Part shown: piece by piece, positions 17,801 to 25,171 of the stretch | Layout of the letters: the number at the start of each line of letters is the position of its first letter | Numbering within the stretch: position 1 is the stretch's first letter | NCBI RefSeq assembly: GCF_014850975.1 | Contig: NZ_JACXST010000001.1 | Location: 1,980,870-2,044,869 of the forward strand | From: Methylomonas fluvii | GTDB taxonomy: Bacteria > Pseudomonadota > Gammaproteobacteria > Methylococcales > Methylomonadaceae | Length of the DNA: 64,000 nt | Direction of reading: 5' to 3' | The notes under the pieces: generated by a model | What the model was told of the DNA's origin: nothing | Database searches by the model: none | The model's input: the letters and a program-made list of their open reading frames with translations, nothing else | Translations under genes and position numbers: made by a program

Positions 17801-18080
17801 TAAGATTAGCGCTTGGAACAAAGGTGCCGAAATCTTATATGGCTGGGATAGCTTGGATGCCGCCAGTATGACGTTTGCCGAGATCGTCTCTGACGATGAA
17901 AGGGTCATTACGCAACAACTGGTGCAGGAATTGATCCTTGGTGGCGGCGTGAAAAGTATCAAGACCAAACGCATCACCAAGGATCAGAAAATCATTCCGG
18001 TACGCATGCATGCGACGGTGCTGGGTAATCGTTCAGGCGAAGCCTTGTTGATTGTCAGTAGCGAAAAGGCGGTGCACTGA
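14817..18080 (+). CDS. CheB-CheR-PAS fusion protein (methylesterase, methyltransferase and PAS sensor domains)
   Basis: The 1087-residue protein begins with a CheB methylesterase domain (about 12-195) holding its catalytic Ser20 (GASAGG), His47 (IQHLS) and Asp139 (GTGSDG). A CheR methyltransferase domain follows (about 215-470) with RRIERRI, VTSFFRD and the SAM-binding [14 protein letters not shown] middle PAS-like part leads to a coiled coil (about 650-710) made of perfect heptads of the SNEELQ/TNEELQ type. Two or three further PAS domains form the C-terminal third. Neither a receiver domain nor a histidine kinase is present. Such CheBR-PAS proteins are thought to modify chemoreceptors or act as light/redox signalling hubs. 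The ribosome site before 14817 is weak. No chemoreceptor gene is visible nearby. Confidence 0.92.
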   Translation: MDNENTVKVPPQYIVGIGASAGGLEAIEAFFKNMPANSGLSFVVIQHLSPQYKSLMAELLSKHTAMPVKRIEDGMKIERNTVYLIPPRKNVTVFHNQLLLAEQDPSKGINLPIDIFLRSLSEDARELAVGIILSGTGSDGTRGIRSIKEFGGMVMVQDENSAKFDGMPKNAFATGLADFSLPPEKMPDQLLAFVKHPYATLQEKNIVSSDDSDITRIFSILREKCKIDFTFYKPNTVVRRIERRISINHLKDISEYLNLLQTNPHEVLVLFQELLIGVTSFFRDEHVFDDIREHWLKKVVKLLQEDELRVWVTACSTGEEAYSLAMLLSEYREYSGHYFRVKIFATDVDLTAIEKASNGKYPESIIADIPPKLLSKYFIRREDYFQVSQKIREMVVFAQHNLIKDPPFTNIHILSCRNVLIYLQPVLQKKILELFNFSLVKEGLLVLGTSETIGDMGEYFDVASAKSKLYRSKGKYKSLGFTASPSALMTYSPYPTAVRSSNAFSGQEERVLDRFIRAISNDVLPFTMIINENMEISHIFGDSKDYLSYPSGKLVSNVSKIVKKDLSIPISTGIQKALKANNEIVLSNIRVREQDSLRTFRLQFKPLPGKKGQEILVAVMITEKVDPSCFSETETLIYDVNLDAKQRIIDLEQELQFTRENLQATVEELETSNEELQATNEELLASNEELQSTNEELQSVNEELYTVNAEHQGKIVELTLLNNDLDNLFNSTNIATLFLDENLDIRRFTPKLQSIFHILETDLGRPFYHLTHTIKDLDVIAVVKGVNDQHNCFDQEIQLENGTWYLLRVIPYVVSAKVNAGVILTFVDINQLKSAQLELHKREEQETLRLAKFVQFSNDAITLLEPDGTIVTWNHAAEKLYGWSAHDALGMNFYNLIPDEEKHFAKQGLNSLKVGNTLPSFQARRLTKSGKVVHVSASACMFHAENSARELIALTERDYVHQHQVEKQECLNCLQKLATIVMDTDEAIILFEVSGKISAWNKGAEILYGWDSLDAASMTFAEIVSDDERVITQQLVQELILGGGVKSIKTKRITKDQKIIPVRMHATVLGNRSGEALLIVSSEKAVH

Positions 18081-18098
18081 GCGCCCCTCAAGTGGTGT

Positions 18099-18704
18099 TC
18101 AAGACAAGTTGTCTGCGAGCGATTGCTCGACTGCCGACAATTCCGCCGGTGTATTAATGTTGACGAAGAGGTGCGGCGTGTCGCTGAAATCCACCTCGAC
18201 CACTGAATGTCTGCGAAACCAAGTCTGCAACTTGCGCTCACCGCTACGCAGGTAATTTTGTAAATCCGTTTGCAAGTAGGTTTTCAGTGCAGCAAAAACC
18301 GGATGCAGGCGTTCGCCGTCAAACGCCACGGCGATGTCCGCATCCTGGCTTATTAAAGCGTCGAGCAAGCGTTGCAAATGCATACTCGCAACCAACGGCG
18401 AATCGCACGGCGCTACCAGTAATATCTGATGCTGAGCGCTATGCATCGCCGCCAATATGCCGGCCAGCGGCCCGTCAAAGCTGGGTTCGGCATCGCTGAT
18501 GACCGGATAATTGAATTGCCTGTATTGGTCTTGATGGCGGTTAGCGCTGATGAATAATTCGTCGACCAACGGTGTCATGGCGGCCAGTGCATAACTCACC
18601 AAGGGCCGGTTATGGCATATCAACAAGCCCTTGTCCTGCTCCTGCATGCGCCTAGCCATGCCGCCGGCCAGCACTACGCCGCTCACTTTGTTTTGCCCGC
18701 TCAT
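18099..18704 (-). CDS. mobA: Molybdenum cofactor guanylyltransferase MobA
   Basis: The 201-residue protein carries the nucleotidyltransferase signature VVLAGGMARRMQEQDKGL at residues 10-27 and VAPCDSPL in the middle, the places for GTP and metal binding in MobA. It joins GMP to molybdopterin to make the guanine dinucleotide cofactor used by DMSO-reductase-family enzymes such as nitrate reductases and formate dehydrogenases. Length is normal. It is convergent with the CheB-CheR gene (18 bases apart) and divergent from the DUF302 gene (17 bases apart), so its promoter overlaps the neighbouring gene. No MobB gene is seen next to it. Confidence 0.93.
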   Translation of the reverse strand: MSGQNKVSGVVLAGGMARRMQEQDKGLLICHNRPLVSYALAAMTPLVDELFISANRHQDQYRQFNYPVISDAEPSFDGPLAGILAAMHSAQHQILLVAPCDSPLVASMHLQRLLDALISQDADIAVAFDGERLHPVFAALKTYLQTDLQNYLRSGERKLQTWFRRHSVVEVDFSDTPHLFVNINTPAELSAVEQSLADNLS

Positions 18705-18721
18705 GATGGTAAGCTTCCCGG

Positions 18722-19180
18722 ATGTTTAAAGTAGCCGTCATTCTCGCAAGCCTGCCGTTGATTGCAAGTTGTGCCGCGCAATCTCTGCACCGCGAAGAAG
18801 TGACCTATTACCAAGTTGAAACGACGAAACCCTACGACGAAGTATTAGCCGAGTTGGAAGTGGCGATTGCCGAACACAACTTTCGCATCACCGGCCATAG
18901 TCGAGTAGGGAAGGTAATCCGCGACAGAGGGGCCACGAATTTTCCGGAATACGATACGGTACAGTTTTGTAACCTAACGCTGGCCAAGGTTGTCTTGGAC
19001 ATCACCCCGCATGCGATAGGCTACATGCCCTGCAACGTGGTGACCTATCAATTTGACGGTAAAACCATCGTTAGAACGCATCTGTTACCGGAAGATACTG
19101 ACAACCCAGCCTTGAATAAATTCGCCAAGGAAATGAACCCGCAGTTGCAACAGATTGTCGATTTCGCCGCCGAGCAATAA
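18722..19180 (+). CDS. DUF302-family lipoprotein
   Basis: The 152-residue protein has a short lipoprotein-type leader (VAVILASLPLIASCAA, lipobox Cys at about 17) and then a DUF302-like domain. The opening YYQVETTKPYDEVLAELEVAIAEHNFRI is followed by CNLTLAKVVLDITPHAIGYMPCNVVTYQ. DUF302 domains are small and occur in many envelope proteins; their role is not established. Two cysteines are in positions that could pair. The start sits 17 bases from the mobA start on the other strand. A second small lipoprotein gene follows after 32 bases. Confidence 0.75.
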   Translation: MFKVAVILASLPLIASCAAQSLHREEVTYYQVETTKPYDEVLAELEVAIAEHNFRITGHSRVGKVIRDRGATNFPEYDTVQFCNLTLAKVVLDITPHAIGYMPCNVVTYQFDGKTIVRTHLLPEDTDNPALNKFAKEMNPQLQQIVDFAAEQ

Positions 19181-19212
19181 TTAATATCCCTATAACGAAA
19201 AAAACGAGCACC

Positions 19213-19608
19213 ATGACAAAATCATTCTTCGCTACTCTCGCTGTTTTAACGCTGCTAAGCGGCTGCGCCACTACTCAGGAAAATTCAAAATCGGAAGCCG
19301 CTGCAGGTGAGCCTGCGGCATTGGTCAATGATTATCCCACCCGCGACCGGGTAGAATACGTGCTGGAATGCGTGGCCAAGCATGGCGGCCTAACCTATAT
19401 CAGCCAATACGCTTGCGGTTGCAAAATCGACAAAATCGCCGAAAAACTCAGCTTCGAGGAATACGAATCGGCTAAAACCTTTACCCAGATGCAAAAAACC
19501 CCAGGCGAAGCCGGCGCGGCGTTTCGCGATCCTAAACAATCCAAAGATTTGCGTACCAAATTGAAAGACGCGGATGCTGAGGCGGAAAAAGCCTGTTTCG
19601 TTAAATAA
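19213..19608 (+). CDS. Small lipoprotein with conserved cysteines, unknown
   Basis: The 131-residue protein has a clear lipoprotein signal (LLSGCATT, Cys at 19). Its mature part contains VLECVAKHGGLTYISQYACG and CGCKIDKIAEKL, with three cysteines close together and a fourth near the C-terminus. The pattern could form disulfides or bind a metal or heme. I have the impression that similar proteins occur in methylotrophs, but I cannot support a function. It follows the DUF302 gene on the same strand and may share its transcript. Confidence 0.7.
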   Translation: MTKSFFATLAVLTLLSGCATTQENSKSEAAAGEPAALVNDYPTRDRVEYVLECVAKHGGLTYISQYACGCKIDKIAEKLSFEEYESAKTFTQMQKTPGEAGAAFRDPKQSKDLRTKLKDADAEAEKACFVK

Positions 19609-19617
19609 TCCCTGTTG

Positions 19618-19661
19618 ACCGTGACGGCGCCAGCTAGGTGTCGTCATGGTTCATGTCTTTT
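19618..19661 (+). terminator. Possible intrinsic terminator
   Basis: Nine-base arms at 19618-19626 and 19642-19650 pair with one G-T wobble, and TCATGTCTTTT follows. It lies 10 bases after the small lipoprotein gene. The loop is 15 bases, so the structure is only moderately stable. Confidence 0.4.
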
Positions 19662-19723
19662 CCGTCAAGCCTTCGCTATGAGTAGTTTGGCGTTTGCCGT
19701 CCGACTCAATTAATCTTACCGTT

Positions 19724-20251
19724 ATGCCCAACGCCGAGTTTTTTCTTACCTACCCCAAATTCAAACTGGCGATACTGGCCTTGTTGACGTTGAATATCGG
19801 TATATACGCAGCGGTCGATACACTGACCACGGCGGTCGATGCGCTGGTTTGGGTGATCTTGTTGGTGATGTTCGAACTGGAAACCGTCAAGGCCGCGCCA
19901 TTTAACGAGCGTACCTTGCACGCGGTCCGGAATGTTTTGATTGTGGTGATTGCGCTGGTGTTTGGCAGTTACGTCCGCGATAACGAATGGCTGGACGTGG
20001 TCAATTCCCTGCTCTGGTTTGCGTTGATTGTGCTACTCGAATTGGAAGTGCGCTGGCGTTCTTTCGTGGAACGGCATCGGCAGCTGTTTTGGTTGATCAC
20101 TCTCGCTGTGTTTACGGGTTTAATCGCTACGGTCGTGGCTTGGCTGATGCAGTCAGAGTGGCTGGATGCTTACGATGCACTGCTGTGGATCGTCGCCTTT
20201 GGCGTGATTGAAGTTGATATTTTTCATTTTCTGAAGTTGGCGCGCGAATAA
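19724..20251 (+). CDS. Membrane protein with three-fold internal repeat
   Basis: The 175-residue product (ATG at 19724; an in-frame TTG at 19694 is possible) is almost all membrane helices. The same two-helix unit appears three times. Each unit ends with a motif like DALVWVILLVMFELE, NSLLWFALIVLLELE and DALLWIVAFGVIEVD, preceded in two cases by EWLD. This points to triplication of a short ancestral module. I do not recognise a transporter or channel family. The next gene, a sulfatase-like enzyme, begins 30 bases downstream on the same strand. Confidence 0.68.
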   Translation: MPNAEFFLTYPKFKLAILALLTLNIGIYAAVDTLTTAVDALVWVILLVMFELETVKAAPFNERTLHAVRNVLIVVIALVFGSYVRDNEWLDVVNSLLWFALIVLLELEVRWRSFVERHRQLFWLITLAVFTGLIATVVAWLMQSEWLDAYDALLWIVAFGVIEVDIFHFLKLARE

Positions 20252-20281
20252 TCGCCCGCAACTTTCAACTGCTTCCTCGGC

Positions 20282-22039
20282 ATGGGCAAAACGGTTTTAT
20301 GGCTTATTTTGGTTGCGCCCTTGCTGCTGAAAGGGTGGTATGTCGATAATTTTATTTATCACTATACCGGCACCCGTTTGCTGGGATTTACTCAGGTTTT
20401 ATGTAACGATGCGCTGATTTATGGCGGTATTTTTATATTGCTGTATTTATCGTTTCTGCCGACTATTATGCGTGGGCTGGCAGCATTATTACGTTTGGCG
20501 GCTTTGTTGTTGTTTGCGGTATATATTATCGATTATGCCATTATCGTTAATTTCAATACCCATTTAGCTTTGGGTGACGCCATAAAATATGCGGATTATT
20601 CAAGTAAATATATTCAGCAAATTTACGGTTTAAGCGATTTTGGCGTGATTGTACTTGGCGTATTAATCTTGGCTATACCGTTATATTTTTCGTGGGTAAG
20701 GTTTAAGTCCATAAATCCTTATATCAAAAAGTGGCCCATCTGCTTAGTTCTCGGTTTACCGTTGGCCGCCGCGTTTGCCGATAATGAAAAATACGCCCAT
20801 GCCTGGATTTATAAAAATGTCATTGATTATAATTTAACCATATTGTCTGAGGCTGCGCCGTATAGCGTCGCTTATGTCGATAATTTTAGTTTTCAAGAGC
20901 CTATAAACTGCCAAACTCAGCCGGCTCAACCTAAGAATATTATTATTTTGATGGTGGAGTCGCTTTCCGCTTATCAAAGCCGGTTTTTCTCCGGCATCCA
21001 CGATTGGACGCCCAATCTGGATGAGATTGCTGGCCAACATCAAGCGTTCAAGAATTTTTACGCCAACGGTTTTATCACTGAAGATGGCGAAGTCGCACTG
21101 CTGACGGGCTTGCAGCCGCTCTATCCGCCCTCCAGTTATACCGACGACGGCGGTACGTCATTTTATAGTTTTTATAATATAAAAGATTCCCTGCCCAATA
21201 TCCTAAAAAAGCACGGTTATAAAACCGAATTTTTAACGACCGCGGATTTGGAGTTTGGTAATACCGGAGTCTGGGCAAAAAGCGTGGGGTTTGATTATGT
21301 CGAAGGCCACGACCAGCCGGAGTACGATAAATGGGAACGTTTTCATTTTGAGGCAGCGCCGGACGAGGCATTATATGTAAGAGCCTTGGACAGGATAGAG
21401 AACAATAAAAAAAATAATTTTTTATTGTTTATCAAAACGGTTAGTAGTCATCATCCCTATATTAATCCAGAGACTAAGGAAAAATCCGAATCGGCAGCCA
21501 TTACCTATACCGATAAGCAAATAGGCCGGTTTTATCGAGAACTACAAAATAACGGCTTTTTCAAGAATGGTATCTTGATTATTGTCGGCGACCATCATTC
21601 GATGACGCCCTTAAAAAAAGCCGAAGTCGAGTTATATGGCCAGTATAAAGCGTCGGCAAAAGTGCCCTTAATAATTGCCGATGGCTATCAGCCGGCAAGC
21701 GTGGAAAACAATCAATATCAACAGATTGATGTTTTTAATAGTTTGCAGGGCTTGGTCATCGGCAAGCAATGTTCTTCGGATTGGAACGGAATATTGTTCG
21801 GCGTCGCGAAAACCCCGCCCAAATACATTATTCATCGGCGCGGGGACAATCGGGATATGGTTAGCGTGTTTAGCGACAACGAAGATTTTCTGGTGAAACT
21901 GGATGGTGATAACACCCGGGTAATCAGCAAGCTACCGGCGGAACAGGCTTTCCGACAGTTGTTGGTCGATAAGATTAACGCGCTGCGGATAGCGCGGGCG
22001 AAGTGGGCGTTGACACAATCCGCCGAAAAGTCAGATTGA
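20282..22039 (+). CDS. LTA synthase-like sulfatase (phosphoglycerol/phosphoethanolamine transferase family)
   Basis: The 585-residue protein has about five N-terminal membrane helices (1-190) and then an alkaline-phosphatase-fold domain. Visible motifs are IIILMVESLSAYQS (first metal site), NGFITEDGEVALLTG containing the likely nucleophilic threonine, TVSSHHPY and IIVGDHHSM (further metal-binding histidines and aspartate). Family members move phosphoglycerol or phosphoethanolamine from phospholipids to glycans or lipids on the periplasmic side. The coding sequence is richer in A and T than its surroundings. Its 3' end overlaps the oppositely oriented alkB gene by 65 bases. Substrate is unknown. 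Confidence 0.85.
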   Translation: MGKTVLWLILVAPLLLKGWYVDNFIYHYTGTRLLGFTQVLCNDALIYGGIFILLYLSFLPTIMRGLAALLRLAALLLFAVYIIDYAIIVNFNTHLALGDAIKYADYSSKYIQQIYGLSDFGVIVLGVLILAIPLYFSWVRFKSINPYIKKWPICLVLGLPLAAAFADNEKYAHAWIYKNVIDYNLTILSEAAPYSVAYVDNFSFQEPINCQTQPAQPKNIIILMVESLSAYQSRFFSGIHDWTPNLDEIAGQHQAFKNFYANGFITEDGEVALLTGLQPLYPPSSYTDDGGTSFYSFYNIKDSLPNILKKHGYKTEFLTTADLEFGNTGVWAKSVGFDYVEGHDQPEYDKWERFHFEAAPDEALYVRALDRIENNKKNNFLLFIKTVSSHHPYINPETKEKSESAAITYTDKQIGRFYRELQNNGFFKNGILIIVGDHHSMTPLKKAEVELYGQYKASAKVPLIIADGYQPASVENNQYQQIDVFNSLQGLVIGKQCSSDWNGILFGVAKTPPKYIIHRRGDNRDMVSVFSDNEDFLVKLDGDNTRVISKLPAEQAFRQLLVDKINALRIARAKWALTQSAEKSD

Positions 22040-22610
22040 TCCGGGCTTGCTTGGCTCGGCGAGTTTTGGGTAGTTCGTGGCGCCAGTGGTGTTGCAACGC
22101 GCCGGCCATGATCAACAAGTCGCCGTGACGCAGCTCAATATCCAGCGTGGTGCGGCTGCGCGCGTGTCGGAAGCGCAGCAAGCGCGTCTCGCCGAAACTT
22201 AATGAAGCAATCAGAGGATTCGCTCCCAGCTCTTTTTCATTATCGGCATGGCAGCCCATCGAGTCCTTGCCGTCGCGATACAGATTCGCCAAAACGCTAT
22301 TGAAAGACTGCTGGCAAACGGTTTCGACATCGCTTCGTATGGATTGTAGCTCGCTGGTCCAGGGCAAGGGTTGGTGATCGACGCCGGAATAGCGGTAGTC
22401 GGCGCCTGGGTCGCCGTACCAGGCCATCAAGCGCGGTACCGACACCCAGTGCCCGAAAAGTTGGATTTTTTCGGTTTGCCAGGCTAGGTTTTGCAGCAGG
22501 CTGTGTAAATAACTGTCTGCAATGGTGGGTGGGTAGAACGCTGGCAGCAGATATAATTCGCCATCGCGGGGAGCCAGATTCCGGTAGTTGATGATTAAGG
22601 TCGATGTCAT
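21975..22610 (-). CDS. alkB: AlkB-like 2-oxoglutarate/Fe(II) dioxygenase (alkylated nucleic acid repair)
   Basis: The 211-residue protein (ATG at 22610) has the AlkB fold. NLYRDGKDSMGCHADNEKEL holds the iron ligands His and Asp, GDLLIMAGALQHHWRHELPK holds the distal histidine, and RINLTFR holds the arginines that bind 2-oxoglutarate. These enzymes remove methyl groups from 1-methyladenine and 3-methylcytosine. It is of the short alpha-ketoglutarate-dependent type similar to ALKBH2/3. An in-frame ATG 17 codons upstream is possible. The 3' end overlaps the sulfatase-like gene by 65 bases on the other strand, so the two transcripts are partly antisense. Confidence 0.9.
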   Translation of the reverse strand: MTSTLIINYRNLAPRDGELYLLPAFYPPTIADSYLHSLLQNLAWQTEKIQLFGHWVSVPRLMAWYGDPGADYRYSGVDHQPLPWTSELQSIRSDVETVCQQSFNSVLANLYRDGKDSMGCHADNEKELGANPLIASLSFGETRLLRFRHARSRTTLDIELRHGDLLIMAGALQHHWRHELPKTRRAKQARINLTFRRIVSTPTSPALSAAR

Positions 22611-22680
22611 CGCAGTATCCGTCTCAGCTAGCTCGGAGATTTTAGCCGCCGAACCAGACAATTCGGTAAATGAATCGGAT

Positions 22681-24342
22681 TTAATGCACCAACAATATAA
22701 TCAACTGCGCGGCGATGATGCGTAAAATCATGACCATGGGATACACGGTCGCATAGGCCATAGACACAGCCGCCGCCGGGCTGAGATTGTTGGCAAATGC
22801 CAACGCGGGCGGATCGGTCATGCTGCCGGCCAGCAAGCCGCAAAGCGTCAGGAAGTTGAGTTTATAAACTATCCGGCCCACGGCCGCTATTATCAGCAGG
22901 GGCAATAAGGTGATCAATGCTGCGCAGGCCATCCAGTAAAAACCGTCGCCTTTCACCAGCGTCTCGACAAATTGATCGCCGGAGTGCAAGCCGACGCAGG
23001 CCAGGAACAATACAATGCCAATGTCCTTCAAAATGATGTTAGAGCTTTTAGGTAAATGCCAGGTCATCGTGCCCCAGTTGCCTACCCGGCTGAGCATAAT
23101 GGCCACCAACAAAGGCCCGCCGGCCATGCCCAGTTTGACCGCCGACGGAATGCCGGGCAAGTACATAGGCACGCTGCCCAATAACACGCCCAGCGAAATA
23201 CCGATAAAGATCGGCATGATTTGCGGGTGTGCGAGTTCCTCTAGTGAGTTGCCCAAGGCTTTTTCGATACTGTTTAATGCTTCCTGGCTACCGACGACAT
23301 TCAATTCATCGCCGAAGTGGACATGCACATTGCTGGTGGGCGAAAACTCCACATCGGGACGATGGATCCGGGAAATGGTGACGCCGTAAAGCATGCACAG
23401 ATTGCCGACGGTCTGATTGAGCGCGGATTTGTTGGTAACGACCAGCCGCCGGCTTTGCAAATTGGTGGCAATTTGTTTCAGATCGATATCCGACTCCGGG
23501 CCGATCAGAATTTTCAGTTGTTCCAAAGGTTCGCGTTCGCCCACCAGTCGGATGGTGTCGCCAATCGCCAGGCGGCTTTCCTGGCCGGCGACGTCAACTG
23601 CGCCATTGTGCAGAATCCTGGTCATGACGACGTTCATACCCTCGAAAAATGGAATTTGGCTCAGCGTCAAACCATTCAGATTCGGGTTTTCCACTCGCAG
23701 ATCCTTCCAGATGGGCACATGGGCATCTTGCTGCTGTTTATCGGCAAAGTTTTTGGCTTCCTCGGCAATATCCACCTTGAACAGGCGTTTGTTCAACAGC
23801 ATGGCGAGGATGATGCCGGCGATACCGAAAGGGTAGGCCACGGCATAACCCAGGCCCGGCATCTTCAAGGTTTCGCTGTCGATGCCGGCAATGCTGCCCA
23901 GTACTTGCTGGGCGGCGGCCAGCGATGGGGTATTGGTGGTGGCGCCGGAAAACAGGCCCACTGCCACGGGCATCGGAATCTCGCCGACAATGCTGATTAA
24001 TACCGTAATTAATGCGCCCAATAGCACAATCGCTGCGGCCATGCCGTTTAGGCGCAGGCCGTAACGAAAAAACGAGCTGACGAAGCTGGGGCCGACTTGC
24101 AAACCAATCGCGTAAACGAACAGTACCAAGCCGAATTCGCGCAAAAAATGCATCACTTCCGGATTGATGCTCAGTTGGAAATGTCCGAACAGCAATCCGG
24201 AAAACAAGACGCCGGCGATACCCAATTGAATGCCGGCTAGCGATACTCTGCCCAACACCAGGCCGCTGGCCACTACGAGGCTAAGAATTAGTAAGGTGTG
24301 CGGCACGGAATCTTGATTAAAAAGCGATAGCAACCACGACAT
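22681..24342 (-). CDS. YidE/AspT-type transporter with two TrkA-C domains
   Basis: The 553-residue protein has two sets of about five to six membrane helices (1-175 and 370-553) flanking a soluble part. That soluble part has two TrkA-C-like domains at about 205-285 and 290-370 (DTIRLVGEREPLEQLKILIG and DELNVVGSQEALNSIEKALG). This is the aspartate:alanine exchanger (AAEx) architecture, and the length equals that of E. coli YidE. It is expected to move a small anion or amino acid; the substrate cannot be told from sequence. It is followed by alkB on the same strand after 70 bases. Confidence 0.88.
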   Translation of the reverse strand: MSWLLSLFNQDSVPHTLLILSLVVASGLVLGRVSLAGIQLGIAGVLFSGLLFGHFQLSINPEVMHFLREFGLVLFVYAIGLQVGPSFVSSFFRYGLRLNGMAAAIVLLGALITVLISIVGEIPMPVAVGLFSGATTNTPSLAAAQQVLGSIAGIDSETLKMPGLGYAVAYPFGIAGIILAMLLNKRLFKVDIAEEAKNFADKQQQDAHVPIWKDLRVENPNLNGLTLSQIPFFEGMNVVMTRILHNGAVDVAGQESRLAIGDTIRLVGEREPLEQLKILIGPESDIDLKQIATNLQSRRLVVTNKSALNQTVGNLCMLYGVTISRIHRPDVEFSPTSNVHVHFGDELNVVGSQEALNSIEKALGNSLEELAHPQIMPIFIGISLGVLLGSVPMYLPGIPSAVKLGMAGGPLLVAIMLSRVGNWGTMTWHLPKSSNIILKDIGIVLFLACVGLHSGDQFVETLVKGDGFYWMACAALITLLPLLIIAAVGRIVYKLNFLTLCGLLAGSMTDPPALAFANNLSPAAAVSMAYATVYPMVMILRIIAAQLIILLVH

Positions 24343-24477
24343 GGCCTATTCCTTTGGTTCGAGTGGGTTGAAGGGATTTTAGGTTTGCTTAGTCAATGTC
24401 GCCTGACTATGATGCTTAAGCCTGATAGCGCATTATGTGGTCAGGATTGTACAACAAGCCAACCAAGGGTGATCTGG

Positions 24478-25044
24478 ATGAATAATAAATATCATAAAAT
24501 GAAATATATCGTCATGCTGGGGCTGTTTGTGTCCGGCGTCAACGCGGCGGATATCGAAGCGGGCAAAGCCAAAGCCGCTGCGTGCCAAGGTTGCCACGGT
24601 GTGGCCGGTGTCAGCAGCAGCCCGTTATGGCCCAGTCTGGCGGGACAGAGTGCCGTGTACATCGAGAGTCAGCTGAATAAATTCCGCAACGGTCAGCGCG
24701 AAAACCCGGTAATGAAACCGTTGGCTTCAGGCTTGAGCAACACTGATATTCAAAATATTTCTGCCTATTACGCCAGCTTGCACGGCAAATCGGCCGGTAG
24801 CAGCGACGCCAATTTGGTTAAGCTGGGTAAAGACAAAGCCGCTATGTGTTTGGGTTGTCACGGCAACAATGCGCAAGGCATGGGTATGGTGCCGAAACTG
24901 GCCGGACAGCATCCGCAATATTTGGCCAAGCAACTAACCGATTTCAAAAAAGGCGCGCGCAAAGCCCCGCAAATGAATGCTCTGGCACAATCGCTGAGCG
25001 AAGACGACATCAAGGCGGTGGCGGCTTATTTGGGGTCCTTGTAG
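24478..25044 (+). CDS. Cytochrome c4-type diheme protein
   Basis: The start at 24478 is chosen because AAGGGTGATCTGG lies before it; MKYIVM at 24499 is an alternative. The 188-residue precursor has a signal peptide (to about residue 22, VNAAD) and two similar cytochrome domains. The heme sites are CQGCH and CLGCH, each followed by a SLAGQ or KLAGQ turn and ending with DIQNISAYYASL or DIKAVAAYLGSL. Cytochrome c4 is a periplasmic electron carrier that commonly serves terminal oxidases. A relative is encoded in the ba3 operon at 8 kb, so this genome has at least two. It is a one-gene unit with its own terminator. Confidence 0.92.
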   Translation: MNNKYHKMKYIVMLGLFVSGVNAADIEAGKAKAAACQGCHGVAGVSSSPLWPSLAGQSAVYIESQLNKFRNGQRENPVMKPLASGLSNTDIQNISAYYASLHGKSAGSSDANLVKLGKDKAAMCLGCHGNNAQGMGMVPKLAGQHPQYLAKQLTDFKKGARKAPQMNALAQSLSEDDIKAVAAYLGSL

Positions 25045-25057
25045 ATTATTTGATATT

Positions 25058-25097
25058 CCGCATCGTTGAGAGTCCCTAACGATGCGGTTGTTTTGTT
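25058..25097 (+). terminator. Intrinsic terminator of the cytochrome c4 gene
   Basis: Perfect 10-bp arms (25058-25067 and 25078-25087) with a 10-base loop are followed by TTGTTTTGTT. The stem starts 13 bases after the stop codon. This is a convincing Rho-independent terminator. Confidence 0.8.
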
Positions 25098-25171
25098 AAA
25101 TGATTCGGCTAACCTTATGCGCAGAGTTCTCCAAATCCCGCAATCCAAGCGCATAACAAATTAACAGTGTG

